A stretch of DNA of 64,000 bases. Origin: Megascapheus bottae. Taxonomy: Eukaryota; Chordata; Mammalia; Rodentia; Geomyidae. The notes below the pieces were generated by a model. That model saw only the letters and a list, made by a program, of their open reading frames with translations, ran no database searches and was not told where the DNA came from. The stretch's first letter is position 1. Every line of letters starts with the position of its first letter. A program made the translations under genes and the position numbers. Positions 1 to 9,799 of this stretch are shown one piece after another. The stretch lies in the NCBI GenBank assembly GCA_024803745.1, contig JANJXV010000039.1, positions 10,477,001-10,541,000 of the forward strand, written 5' to 3'.

Positions 1-349
1 GACATTTTTTTCCATACCCTTGACTCTTCTTTATACTACTTTTAAGTGATTATATAATATCCTCTCTTGTGGATCAATTACAATTTGGGTGAATTTTTGC
101 AGCTAGTTGGATTGAGGCTAATTTTATATTACCATAGTTGCAAGTAAAATTCCCAATAATTTTCCCAAATGTGATTATTTAAAGTGATTCCCTGATTCCC
201 TGATTATATCCTGGTAATACAGATTACAAATGGACACAAACGATGGACATCCAAGTGATATTTTAGGCTTTTAAAAACTGAACCGAGAAAGGCTTTCCTA
301 GGGATCTGACAATCCCCAAGGTCCCCAGAGCCAGCTCTGAGGACAACTG

Positions 350-350
<1 letters not shown>
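1..350. other. AT-rich unique DNA
   Basis: No gene, SINE or L1 similarity is visible. The sequence is AT-rich and non-repetitive up to a CA microsatellite. Confidence 0.5.
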
Positions 351-387
<37 letters not shown>

Positions 388-407
388 CATACACACACAC
401 ACACACA
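351..407. repeat. (CA)n microsatellite, interrupted
   Basis: A CA dinucleotide array interrupted once by 'tcata'. It has no recognisable SINE beside it. Confidence 0.95.
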
Positions 408-1130
408 AAGAATCATGATTTAATACAGTCACATCAAGTATCTAATTGCAGATGGGGGCAACCAGTTAGCTGGGTTCAATGAGAATACTCAGGTCACAGC
501 CGGGGGACTCAGCTCCACCCTCACTGCTTTATGGACACCCCTCAACTTCTCTCCCATATCATTTGACCTTGGAAGGAGACCCAAGGAGATGAGAAGAATG
601 GTGTCCTGTGTCAGTGGGACAAGCTTGTGACTCTTGCTCCCCTCCCCCAGCCCTTGTGACTCTGCTACTTGAGATGGCTTCATTCCATGTGTAAGGCAAG
701 AGAGTCACTGTCATGCCAGCCTATAGCTCTCACCTTCCTCTGACCCAGGGAAGTTCAGGGCAGTATATGATATAGGATAAGATGGTTGATGGTATGACAC
801 GGGGGACCCCAGTTTACAGAGGGGAGAGTGAATAGAGAACAGGAGTGTGACTGAGGAGAAATGACACAGACTTATTGGAAGTGGTGTTTGTGACTGGTAA
901 CCAAAGAAGCACGGGTCAAGTGCATGGCATGCATTAAATGTCTACTAAAGATCAAGCATGGTTTTGTGCTGTCGTCAGACAAAGGAAATTCAGGCTACTA
1001 TTCTTCTAAGTATACTAGGCAAAAAAAACCCCTACGCGACAAATGGTAAGGACTAAACATCTCCCAATCCCTAAGATAATCAATAATCATAATACATAAT
1101 CAATCGTTACATTCCTAGAGAAATAAACAC
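408..1130. other. Unique DNA, no gene seen
   Basis: Mixed-composition, repeat-poor sequence. No splice-flanked open frame or known repeat was recognised. The short minus-strand open frame in 489-683 has no recognisable domain. Confidence 0.4.
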
Positions 1131-1223
<93 letters not shown>

Positions 1224-1230
1224 GAGAGGG
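1131..1230. repeat. (TG)n(AG)n compound microsatellite
   Basis: A short TG run passes into a long AG run of about 75 bases and then GGGAGAGGGAAAG. It abuts the 3' (tail) side of a minus-strand SINE, which suggests it grew from that SINE's tail. Confidence 0.95.
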
Positions 1231-1240
1231 AAAGAGAGAG

Positions 1241-1480
1241 CTTGAACTCAGGGTTTCATCCTCTCACTTGCATTTTTCATTCAAGCCCGATGCTTTAGTT
1301 CCATTTCCGGTTTTTGGTTTTTTTTTGCTTTGTTTTGTTTTTGCTTGTTTGTTTTTCTGGTTAATTGGAGATAAGAGTCTCCCAGACTTTCCTGCCTGGA
1401 CTGGCTTTGAATCACAATCTTTCGATCTTAGTCTCTTTAATAACAGACATTCCAGGCATGAGCCATTGGCACTCAGCATG
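1241..1480 (-). mobile_element. 7SL-headed Geo-tailed SINE, diverged
   Basis: The plus strand shows 'gcttgaactcagggt', 'ctggttaattggagataagag', 'ctggctttgaatcac' and 'ggcatgagccattggc', the complement of this SINE. A T-rich insertion near 1,315-1,355 interrupts the middle. It is old, judging by divergence from better copies in the window. Confidence 0.8.
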
Positions 1481-1499
1481 GAAAGGGTACATTTGAAGT

Positions 1500-1830
1500 G
1501 AGGACTTGAAGATCAGACTTGCTATGTGGAAAAATAAATCGTAGGCTGCTTAAGTGAGACATCTCCAAAAAATATGGTCAAAAATTCCTTGGGGGTGGGG
1601 TGGGAAGGAATTATCTTTGTAGTGATCCATGTGAACGATGTCCTTTGCGTAAGTGTTTGGAGTCAATTCAGGACACTCAGTTGCGGGGCAGCTTGTTTAA
1701 CGGGCATGGGGATTGATTGAGGACCAGTGAGAAACATTGAATTATGGGGCAGTTCCTCAGTTCCAGCCTTTCCTGATTTCTGCAAGTATAAATTTGACAG
1801 TTGTGATTTAGTGGGACAGAAGAGCGCTTG
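1500..1830. other. Unique DNA, no gene seen
   Basis: Short unique stretch between two SINE and microsatellite units. No recognisable element. Confidence 0.35.
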
Positions 1831-1859
1831 TAGTGTGTGTGTGTATTTGTGTGTGCGTG

Positions 1860-2077
1860 TTGCACCTCAAATTCAGGGCCTCTCACACTTACTCGGCTTT
1901 AGTGCTCAGGGCTGACCCTCTACCCCTTGACGTACACCTCTACTTCTGGCTCTTTGGTGGTTACTTAGAGGTAAGGGTCTCATAGACTTTTCTGCCCATG
2001 CTGGCTTTGAACTGCCATCCTCACAGCTTAGCCACCCAAGTAGCAAGGATTACTGGTGTGAGCCACCAGTGCCTGGT
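1860..2077 (-). mobile_element. 7SL-headed Geo-tailed SINE
   Basis: Reads in complement from the Geo tail ('cacctcaaattcaggg') to the 7SL-like head ('ggtgtgagccaccagtgcctgg'). A TG-rich run at 1,832-1,860 sits at its 3' end. Confidence 0.8.
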
Positions 2078-2139
2078 CTAAATGCAAAAACTTTTGACCA
2101 GGTCTTTAAAGCTGTAAATGAGTTCAGGACGATCCATGA

Positions 2140-2265
2140 ATTTTGTTCCGTTTCAGATTCTGAATCTGTGTTGGCATTAGGGCTCAGAGCTTGCATGTCT
2201 TGCAATCTCTCGAGTGATGCTGATGTTATTTCTTTGAAGACCACAGTTTGGAAAGCAAACTTGTT
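2140..2265 (+). mobile_element. MER5A-like DNA transposon fragment
   Basis: The run 'tttcagattctgaatctg', then 'gagtgatgctgatgtt', then 'gaccacagtttggaaagcaa' follows the order of the 3' half of the MER5A (hAT-Charlie) consensus as I remember it. It would be a non-autonomous, long-dead element. Identification is from memory, not alignment. Confidence 0.5.
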
Positions 2266-2354
2266 GACTAAGGGCCCCAGACAGAGGGCTTATGATATAA
2301 GTATCATGTATTTTGTTAAGCTTTGTATGAGTTTTTTTTTTAAACTTTTTTGGA

Positions 2355-2577
2355 GGGCCGATACTGGGTCTTGAACTTGGAGCCAAGACACAATCCTTTT
2401 TTTCTCTCAAGGCTGGTACTCTACCACTGAGACACAAGTTCACTTCCAGCTCTTTGGTAGTTAATTGAAAATAAGAGTCTCATGGCCTCTTCTGCCAGAG
2501 CTGGCTTCAAACTGTGATCCTCACATCTCAGTCTCAGGCACTAGGATTGCAAGCATGAATCAATGGCACCTGGCTTT
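2355..2577 (-). mobile_element. 7SL-headed Geo-tailed SINE
   Basis: Complement of the family from 'gggtcttgaacttggag' through 'ctctaccactgagacaca' to 'tggcacctggc'. Near full length with many substitutions. Confidence 0.8.
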
Positions 2578-2614
2578 TTAAGGTTGGCTGTCAATATTTA
2601 TTTTTTATTTATTT

Positions 2615-2835
2615 CTTGCCAGTTGGGGGGCTTGAACTCTGTGCCTGGGTGCTGACCCTCAGCTCTTCAGCTCAAGGCTAGTGCTCTACCAGTTGAGCCA
2701 CAGCACCACTTCTGGTTTTCTGGTAGTTAATTGGAGATGAGTCTCACATACTGTAGTGTGCAGGCTGGCTTTGAACCAAGATCCTCGTTATCAGTCTCCT
2801 GAGATTACAGGATTACTGACGTGAGCCCGGCTGGT
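2615..2835 (-). mobile_element. 7SL-headed Geo-tailed SINE
   Basis: Begins in complement at 'gccagttggggggcttgaac' and ends at 'acgtgagcccggctgg'. It lies just downstream of another copy in the same orientation, with about 40 bases of AT-rich DNA between them. Confidence 0.85.
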
Positions 2836-3214
2836 TGTCAATATTAAAAAAGGCAAGTATTGTTTAATAAGCCTTGAGGACCTCACCACACACACAGGAG
2901 GTCACCCATTTCTATCCAGGGACACTGTTACAGAATGGAAGTAGGACAAAGAGACAGAAGAGAAGCACGGGTGGGAACTCGGTGTCAGAATCTTGCCTTG
3001 TCAAAGTTCAGACATTTCTAGGCTACTTTAACATCCGCAGCATCCTTTGAGATGACCAGAAAGTCTCCTCTTAGGTACAAGGATGGTCTCATATTTGCCC
3101 TCATTGTAAATGTCTGCAAGATTCCCCAGGACAGACTTTGGACTTGAAGATTGCCTAGCAAAAGAGGGAGGATAGTAAATTGGGTGGCCCAAATCTTTGA
3201 ATTAAGAAAGTATA
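2836..3214. other. Unique DNA, no gene seen
   Basis: Non-repetitive sequence between two SINEs. No recognised coding or RNA feature. Confidence 0.35.
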
Positions 3215-3440
3215 CACCAACCCCTGGTGGCTCGTATCTGTCATCCAAGCTTTCTCAAGAAGTTGAGATCTGAGGTTCAAGGTTGAAAGGCTGTCTGGGT
3301 AGGAAAGTCTGTGAGAATCCTAACTTCTAATTATCATCAAAAAGCTACAAGTTGGAGGTACGGGTTCAATTGGTTGACCACCAGGTTGAGGAGCAAAACC
3401 TAAGCAAGGCTCTGAATTCAAATCCCAGTACTAGCATGCA
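3215..3440 (+). mobile_element. 7SL-headed Geo-tailed SINE, diverged
   Basis: Head 'cccctggtggctcgtatctg' and tail 'ctgaattcaaatcccagtac' are recognisable. The middle is strongly diverged, so this is an old copy. Confidence 0.75.
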
Positions 3441-3529
3441 GAGTATGTAAGGTCTTATGTGTTTGATTATAAAAACTAATAAAGTGTTCTCTAAAATAAT
3501 TTAACAAACTCAAACAAAGCCAAGATATG

Positions 3530-3650
3530 AGTGTATATACATAGTTTATGTATATGAAAATGTATGGTTTTTCATATCCATAGTCATGTATACACACATA
3601 TATACATATGAATACACATATATATTCATATATATATACATATGAATTTT
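3530..3650. repeat. TA/CATA-rich simple repeat
   Basis: Alternating 'tatatac' and 'catatg' units, degenerate. It produces a spurious tyrosine and isoleucine rich frame. Confidence 0.8.
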
Positions 3651-3689
3651 GAAATATTCCTAAGTCATTCATTTGAGGCGTATCCTTGC

Positions 3690-3882
3690 CAGCAAGTGTG
3701 GGACCATGTTTCTTCCTCTATGATATGAAAGTTTTTTTCAACTGCCATATATCCTCATGCTAGGAGCAAGACACTAGATTAACTAAACCTTCAACACTGA
3801 AAGCCAAACTAACCCTTTCTCTTTATAAATTGATTAGTCAGGTATTTTATTAGAGTTACAGGAAGTAAACTGACACCCCATG
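3690..3882 (+). mobile_element. MaLR-type LTR 3' end
   Basis: The stretch 'gccaaactaaccctttctctttataaattgatt' followed by 'caggtattttattagagttacaggaagtaaactgacac' follows the end of MaLR (ERVL-MaLR) LTRs, where AATAAA-type sequence precedes a terminal 'gactaatacac'-like end. No internal retroviral sequence is present, so this is a solo LTR remnant. Confidence 0.6.
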
Positions 3883-4019
3883 AAAAGAAAAACCAATGCC
3901 CAACTGTGTGTGTGTCTTGACTGTGGCTATCATACCACATATGGTAAATATAGACAAGATTTTATTTGTCAAGTATCCTCAGTAAAGCTGAAAAATATGA
4001 AAGCACTGAATGTGTTATC

Positions 4020-4475
4020 AACACCCTCCCCATAAGAGAGATTTTATGTGGAAGAGTTCACCCAATGAATTCTATCAAACATTTATGAAAGTAATAACAA
4101 CAATATTACATAAACCTTGTCCAAAAATACAAAAAGAGGGCCTATTTCCTAATATATGAGAGTACCATAGCCCTGATATTAAAAGCTGACAGTGCCATTA
4201 GAAGGGAAGGAAATTACAGACCAATATCTCTTATGAACACACAGGCCCAAATCCTCAACAAAATATTAGTGCACTGAATCCAGCACCATGTAATTGGTGT
4301 AGCCCATATTATGAAAAAAACCAAAAACCCCCCAAAGTGTCAACACTGGAAAATTAATTTAACACATTATAAAATAAAGTGGGAAAATAGTAAATCCAGT
4401 GAAGTTCAAAACCCATTCGTGATGGGGAAACAGAAAATGTCTTCAGCATATTACAAGTAAGAAAGCCTTGAGAAA
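4020..4475 (+). pseudogene. L1 ORF2 reverse-transcriptase fragment
   Basis: Translation gives an ORF2-like stretch ending in NEFYQTF, then, after a frame change, NYRPISLMN followed by ILNKIL. These are the conserved start of the L1 reverse-transcriptase domain ('NYRPISLMN' is the family signature). Further on, 'aaacccattcgtgatg' corresponds to the RT region just after the catalytic block. Frames are broken and stops are present, so the copy is dead. It probably continues into the 3' UTR-like sequence downstream after an internal deletion. Confidence 0.85.
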
Positions 4476-5112
4476 AAAATTATGTAAACTGAAGGAAGTC
4501 AGGCCCGGAGAGACATAAGATCCAAGTTTTCTCTTTGCTATGGAAGCTAGCTTTTGCTTACATTGTATGGTATGTAAGTGTATACAAAAGTATTCATTGA
4601 AATATAGTATATTCAAGGGAGAATTTGAATAGTGAAATGCTTTAGAAGGGCAAAGTCAAACTTCAACCATATAAGATACCAGGATGTGGTTACTCAAAAG
4701 AGGTGGGATGGGGTCAAGGGGAAACGGGATGAGGAATGAGGAAGGGGAGCATTCAGTTAAGAATCCAATGTAGGCCGGGAGTTTGGCCTAGTGGTTAAAG
4801 TGCTTGCCTAGCATGCACGAGGACCCGGGTTCGATTCCTTGGTACCACATATATAGAAAAAAGCTGGAAGTGGTGCTGAGGCTCAAGTGGTAGAGCTCTA
4901 GCCTTGAGAAAGTCCAAGGACAGTGCTCAGGCCCTGAGCTCAAGCCCAGGATTGGCAAAAAAAAAAAAAAGAATCCAATGTATATCCTACAAAATTCAGA
5001 AGAGGGAGGAGTGGAGTGCATAGAAGATGGGCGAGAATATCAAAATGGGAGAGAGTGGTCAAGATGCGTTGTGTTCATAGACTGCTTTGTGAAACTACTT
5101 AAAGATAGTATT
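4476..5112 (+). mobile_element. L1 3' UTR-like sequence, split by a SINE
   Basis: Purine-rich sequence with 'aaaagaggtgggatggggtcaagg', interrupted by an IDL-Geo SINE at 4,773-4,970, ending in an A-rich stretch near 5,110-5,140. Similar purine-rich text (in complement) occurs at 18.1, 26.4, 38.9 and 63.1 kb, so it is a dispersed family. Assignment to L1 rests on position downstream of the ORF2 fragment. Confidence 0.5.
4773..4970 (+). mobile_element. IDL-Geo SINE, intact, with TSD
   Basis: Full dimer: a tRNA-like left half with A box 'tggcctagtggtt' and B box 'gggttcgattcc', then 'accacatatatagaaaaaag', then the Geo half with 'gctcaagtggtagag' and 'gctcaagcccag', and an A14 tail. A target-site duplication 'gaatccaatgta' occurs at 4,761-4,772 and again at 4,971-4,982. 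The TTAAGA context at the upstream site fits L1-endonuclease insertion. It is one of the younger copies here. Confidence 0.95.
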
Positions 5113-5635
5113 AAAAAAAAACCCTAAAAAGAAAGAGAAAATTTCTCACAGGGAGAATCTAGGAAAACTCTCTTTGTAAGCTTGTAAATAGTGAAGACTC
5201 TCCTTCCTTAAGACTAGAATAAAGGAGAAGTATTTCAGATTCTTACTCCTCTTCTGCACTGGACTGCATGTCCAAGACAGCGCAAAGGAGGAGTGCACAG
5301 AGAAATAATAAAGTGAAAACAAACAAGATTAAAAAGAGAGAGAGCAAATAAAATAGATATTAACAGCCAGCATGATTGTTTGCCTAAGAAAATCCTAAGT
5401 TCCAAGAACACATTTGACCTATAAACGACTTTAGTGATGCAGTGTAGACACCTGAGATGTTGACATACAAATAACATAGAATCAGAATCCATTGACGGAA
5501 AACTGTGCCATTTTTCAATGCAGGAACCTATGAAACATAACTGAAGGCTATAAAGAAGACATCTATGAATTGAAGGGCACATTTTATCAATAGGCTAAGT
5601 GACTAGATTGTACTTGCATATCTTTCATCTTCTAG
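5113..5635. other. AT-rich unique DNA, no gene seen
   Basis: Non-repetitive. A 115-codon minus-strand open frame at 5,235-5,582 has many cysteines and no recognisable domain, and I treat it as chance. Confidence 0.4.
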
Positions 5636-5812
5636 AGGCCAGTGGCTCACACCTGCCATCCTAGCTACTCAGGAGGCTGAGATCTGAGGATAGTGGTTCA
5701 AAGCCAGCCTGAGCAAGAAAGTCTATGAGACTGACACGCATTTCTAAGAGGGCAGCCAAAAGATGGAAGTGGTGCTGTGGTTCAAGTAGTAGAGTGAGAA
5801 GCTAAAAAGTAA
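5636..5812 (+). mobile_element. 7SL-headed Geo-tailed SINE, 3' truncated
   Basis: A good head ('catcctagctactcaggagg') and the first part of the Geo tail ('ggttcaagtagtagag') are present. The tail then runs into a TG array where the 'gagttcaagcccc' box should be. Confidence 0.85.
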
Positions 5813-5851
5813 AGTGTGTGTGTGTGAGTGTGTGTGTGTGTGTGTGTGTGT
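5813..5851. repeat. (TG)n microsatellite at a SINE 3' end
   Basis: TG array directly joined to the 3' end of a plus-strand SINE. Confidence 0.9.
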
Positions 5852-5904
5852 ACATATCAGGTACTATGTATTATATATATTTATCATCATGTGTGTATTT
5901 ATGT

Positions 5905-6250
5905 CTAGTGATATCTGTCTTTTAGTTCCAGCTTCTACATATGAGAGAAAAATGTGTGACTTTTGTGCTTCTGGACCAGTCTTACTATGCTTAATACGAT
6001 GACGTCTGTTCTATCCATTTCTCTGCAAATGCCATAACTCCATCCTTCTTGCAGGCTCAGTAATACTCCACTGGGTCTCTGTACCACAATTCCTGCATCC
6101 ATTTATCAGTTATCAGGCATCAGATTGCTTCTGAAGCGTGAAGAATGCTGCAGTGGCCACAATATGAGATGCCTCTATTGTGATCTTCACTTACATTCCT
6201 CCGACTGACAGCCCAAGAGTGGTATTTTGCTGGATCAAAGGGTAAGTTGT
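5905..6250 (-). mobile_element. L1 3'-end fragment
   Basis: The order 'ttctacatatgagagaaaaatg', 'ctgcaaatgcca', 'taatactccactgg', 'caattcctgcatccatttatc', 'aatgctgcagtg' and 'gctggatcaaaggg' follows the well-known complement of an ancient L1 3' region (ORF2 C-terminus and UTR). Heavily mutated. Confidence 0.75.
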
Positions 6251-6555
6251 ACCTTTTAGCTTTTCACAGAATCCCCCCTATGGCTTACCATAGTGGTTTC
6301 GTTCATATGCAGAAAACAAAACATTGAAAAACCTAAGAAGATGATACCTTCCAAACAACTTGAAAGTGTGCTCTGCAGTGAGGGGGGGGAGGGAGACTGG
6401 CTTATATAAAAAGTCCCCCCCCCACATACACACCAGATCACCTCTCCAGTTACTCTGTAATTGAAGAATACCAAGGGGACCAGAAACAGCCAGTCCTGAC
6501 TGGTTTATTACACGTTCTGGTTTCAAGATAGGGCTTTCTGTGGGCAAAACTGCAG
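6251..6555. other. Unique DNA between two L1 pieces
   Basis: No gene seen. A G8 run near 6,384 and a C9 run near 6,415 flank 'agactggcttatataaaaag'. This may be further diverged L1. Confidence 0.35.
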
Positions 6556-7375
6556 AAGTTTTCTTGATGATGCAACTTTCCTTCAAGTTCGCAAGCACAC
6601 AAAATGATAACACTACCCGTTCTTAAGACAATGCCAATTACAACGAGAGGGAGTGCTTCATAAGGAAATGACCAAACTGCACCAAGACCCATCACATGGG
6701 GCTGCGGATAAAGATTTTGGGGACACTGGAACTCTTTACAAATGACTGGGAGATGGGGGTGGTAAAATGGTTCAATCACTTTGAAAACTGTTTGGCAACG
6801 TTGTATGAAGCTAAGCAGACACTTCCCAAATGACTCAGCAATCCCATTTCTGTGTTTTTACCAAAGAGACACAAAAACATATGCCCATAAAAACACTTGG
6901 GCGGGAATGCTCACAGCAGTTTTCTTCATAATAGTTCAAATCTGGACTGAATTGGAACGTCTACCAACTGTGACCAAATTGACAGTTGGAATACATGCAT
7001 CCTGTGGAATATTACTCAGCCATAAAAAGGAAGATGTATGCATACACACACACACATACACACACACACACACATACTACATTTATGGCTCTCACAAAAA
7101 CATTATGTTCAGTGGAAGCAACTGTACAGAAACAAGTTGTAGTTGGTGTCATTTCATTTCTATTCTGAAAGAAATAAAAAAAAGTGTCTGCAGGAACAGA
7201 AGACAGATCTGTTATGAACTGAGGCAGCAGAGGAGGGATTAATTTCCAAAGGATGGAACTTTCTGGAGAGAAGTATTAGTGCGTTGCTTTCCTGGGTGTG
7301 GACTTTGGTTAAATATCATTTTCCTGAACGTTTTAAATGGGCATACAGTGCGACTATCAATTAGACTCATAAAAG
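6556..7375 (+). mobile_element. L1 3'-end fragment, sense
   Basis: The series 'ggtggtaaaatggttcaatcactttgaaaactgtttggca', 'atgactcagcaatccc', 'gcagttttcttcataatagtt' and 'tggaatattactcagccataaaaaggaag' is the classic C-terminal ORF2 and 3' region of L1. Codons are scrambled. A CA array (7,040-7,075) interrupts it after 'ccataaaaaggaag'. It faces the L1 piece at 5.9-6.25 kb, so these are two insertions or an inverted one. Confidence 0.85.
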
Positions 7376-7394
7376 GTTGATTTGTTTTTCAGTA

Positions 7395-7605
7395 CTAATG
7401 CTTACACTTAGGCTTCACACTTACTTGGTTTGCTTAGTAGTTGGGCATTCTATCACTTGAACCATGCTTCCAGTCATGTTTTTTTGATGCTTATTTTGGA
7501 AATGGAGTCTAATGAACTTTTCTACTTTGGGTCAGCTTTAAACCCTGATCTTCTAGTCTCTTGAATAAGCTAGGATTGCAGGTGTGAGTCACCAGTGCCT
7601 TGACT
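7395..7605 (-). mobile_element. 7SL-headed Geo-tailed SINE, very diverged
   Basis: In complement, 'tatcacttgaaccatgcttccag', 'gggtcagctttaaaccctgatc' and 'gcaggtgtgagtcaccagtgcc' are recognisable. One of the oldest copies by eye. Confidence 0.7.
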
Positions 7606-7663
7606 TGATTACACAATTTAGTTATTATAAGTTCCAGCATTTAGCAATAAGGGTTTATTACCA

Positions 7664-7740
7664 GAAAGAAAGGAAGAAGGAAGGAAGGAAGGAAGGAAGG
7701 TAGGACAGAAGGAAGGAAGGAAGGAAGGAAGGCAGGCAAG
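7664..7740. repeat. (GGAA)n microsatellite
   Basis: Tetranucleotide GGAA array with single interruptions ('ggtaggacaga') ending in 'ggcaggcaagc'. Confidence 0.95.
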
Positions 7741-7829
7741 CAAACTGACATGGAAATTCTGGGCACAAAATCCTAGAAAAGCCATCCATGATGAAATGGA
7801 CATAGCTTACAGAGATGGGCATGGTCCTG

Positions 7830-8155
7830 GGTGCTTGTTACAGGAGGAGCTGCATGTTAGAGACCTGGTCTCCGTCTCAGGGCACTTGAGGGAGGGGATG
7901 GAGCCTTGAAGGGGTGGAACCTAATGAGAGAAAGTTAGGTCACTGAGGCTGTGTCTCTACACTGTTGGAACTCTGGCCCTTCCTGGCTGCCATTGGAGAA
8001 GCAGGCTTCTTCTGCTATGCTGGCCCACAGGTACAAAGCAAAAAGGATCAATCAACACCTCAGACACTTTGAGCTGAATTAATCTATAAATTGTTCGTCT
8101 CGGGTATGTGTTTTTTTTTTTGTAATCACAGGAGTTACTGAAACACTACAGTGCC
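7830..8155 (+). mobile_element. MaLR-type solo LTR
   Basis: 'ggatggagccttgaaggggtggaacctaatgagag', 'ggcccttcctggctgccat' and the terminal 'gaattaatctataaattgtt', then 'ggagttactgaaacacta', follow the MST/MT-class MaLR LTR order. No coding internal region accompanies it. Confidence 0.6.
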
Positions 8156-8159
8156 TCTT

Positions 8160-8460
8160 TATTCATTTGGGCTTTCGTCAATGGTTTCTTCATTTGACTA
8201 ACAGGGACAGACCGACCCCCATGCTGCTTCTGGCGAGGTATGTGGCATTTTTGCAGACTGAGCAGCAGGCTCAGATGTTTCCAGAGCCCCCTCGGGGATG
8301 GGGGGGTCATGATCTGTAGTCCTAGGGATAAAGGAGCAGCGTGTTCAAGCTCCAGCCCATCCTACTCCAGGTGACTTATCCATGAGGTCTTCTCCTTTGC
8401 TCCCAGATCAGCTCCAGAGTGGAAAAGACCATGATTAAAATGGTATTGCCGAAAACCCAA
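8160..8460. other. Unique DNA, no gene seen
   Basis: Moderately GC-rich unique sequence between an LTR and the TAAATC cluster. Confidence 0.35.
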
Positions 8461-8464
8461 TCAG

Positions 8465-8715
8465 GACATATAAATCAAGAGGTAGAGAAAAGTGGGATTT
8501 TTTTTAAAATAGAAAATAAAAATGGATCATTATTGTATAGCTCTGACTGTGTAAATCAGTTGGTTTGTAGCTAACCCATGAAAGGAGTGGACTTTAAATC
8601 ATACATTTTTCTTTAGGAATTCCTGGGCATGATCTGTAAAACGAGTGTAGGATCTTTAAACTCTGACTGGAGTTATGTAAATCCATTGCATTTCTATAAA
8701 ACAGTTGAATGGTTG

Positions 8716-8765
<50 letters not shown>

Positions 8766-8910
8766 AAACTAAATCTAATTCTTAAAATAATGATTTCTGA
8801 ATCAGAACTTAGCCAGCAAGATTTACAAGCAAGTTTTATAAATCAGAGGCAAGATATATAACTCAGATAGTGAGAAGTGCAGATTTATAAATCCGACTTG
8901 TAAATCAGGA
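8465..8910. repeat. TAAATC-rich degenerate repeat segment
   Basis: TAAATC starts at 8,471, 8,552, 8,595, 8,678, 8,770, 8,839, 8,888 and 8,901, and its complement GATTTA at 8,820 and 8,882. Two longer matches, 'ctctgactg' followed closely by 'tgtaaatc', occur at 8,541 and 8,661. The pair at 8,882-8,893 forms a perfect 12-base palindrome. This may be a decayed tandem repeat or a cluster of binding sites. No gene is present. Confidence 0.6.
8718..8763. repeat. (TG)n microsatellite
   Basis: Uninterrupted TG array of about 22 units inside the TAAATC-rich segment. Confidence 0.97.
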
Positions 8911-8934
8911 CGAAAAAACATCATGTTTTACACT

Positions 8935-9230
8935 AAATAATATATATAAATATATATATTTTTTACAAATGGCACCTCATACATCATGCAATTGCCACAA
9001 ATCTTTCACCCTGGAGTCAGGCTACATAATACAAAGCTGAATCACAAAGGAAATTGGAGCTTGGGTGGTGAGCTCAGAGTTGGGGCTTGTGGGTTTGGGA
9101 AGATGCTTCTGTGTCTTTCTCATCAGTGGCTAAGGACGCCTTGGCCTCTGGTGTGTCCAGAGGGTAAGTGAATGACGTCACCACAGGGGACTCCATCTCC
9201 ATTGCCATAAATTGCAGAAAATAATGCTGT
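8935..9230. other. Unique DNA, no gene seen
   Basis: Starts with a TATA-rich stretch, then unique sequence. No element recognised. Confidence 0.35.
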
Positions 9231-9231
9231 T

Positions 9232-9338
9232 ATCAAAGCATGAGGGTGAGGATTAAATGAGATAGTATCTCTGAAGAAATTATCTTTGTATCTGGAAAAT
9301 ACCAGTTGTTTAATAAATGTCAGATTATCCCTCTGTCT
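9232..9338 (+). mobile_element. MIR-like SINE fragment
   Basis: 'gtgaggattaaatgagatag' and 'gtttaataaatgtcag' match the 3' half of the ancient mammalian MIR element (from memory). The core tRNA-like part is absent. Confidence 0.55.
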
Positions 9339-9426
9339 CACCACAATTTTATATTGATTATTGTCAGCGTGAATATGGTTATATTTCCTTTTTTAATTTA
9401 CTTACCTTTCTCAGCAGGAAGCAGAG

Positions 9427-9668
9427 TCAAGCACTAGCTGGTGGTTTACACCTGTAAGCCTAGCTACTCAGGAGGCTGAGATCTGAGGATCACAGTTCAA
9501 AGCCAGCCTGGGCAGCAAAGTCTATTGAGACTCTTATCTCCAATTACCGAAAAAGTTAGAAATGGAGCTGTGGCTCCAGTGGTAGAATGAGGAGCTTGAG
9601 CAAAAGAAGTTCAGAGGGCAAGCTTAGTCCCAGGAACAGTGCATGTACATGCATGCGTGCACGTGTGA
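9427..9668 (+). mobile_element. 7SL-headed Geo-tailed SINE with TSD around its microsatellite
   Basis: Near full-length copy. The duplication 'aggaagcagag' lies at 9,416-9,426 and again at 9,715-9,725, after the CA array. The CA run is therefore part of the inserted unit or arose from its tail. This gives direct evidence for SINE-tail origin of a microsatellite. Confidence 0.9.
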
Positions 9669-9707
<39 letters not shown>

Positions 9708-9714
9708 CACAAGT
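9669..9714. repeat. (CA)n microsatellite inside SINE duplication
   Basis: CA array of about 18 units between the SINE body and its downstream target-site copy. Confidence 0.95.
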
Positions 9715-9799
9715 AGGAAGCAGAGAGAATGAGGAGGTGGTTGTCCTAAGCCCAATGAACCCGGGAAGTTAGTCCATCCTTTTTAGTCTCACTGTGGTT

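Noticed and set aside
6781..7242. 153-codon plus-strand open frame
   Set aside because: It overlaps L1 3' sequence and a CA array. It is a scrambled remnant of ORF2 and UTR, not a gene.
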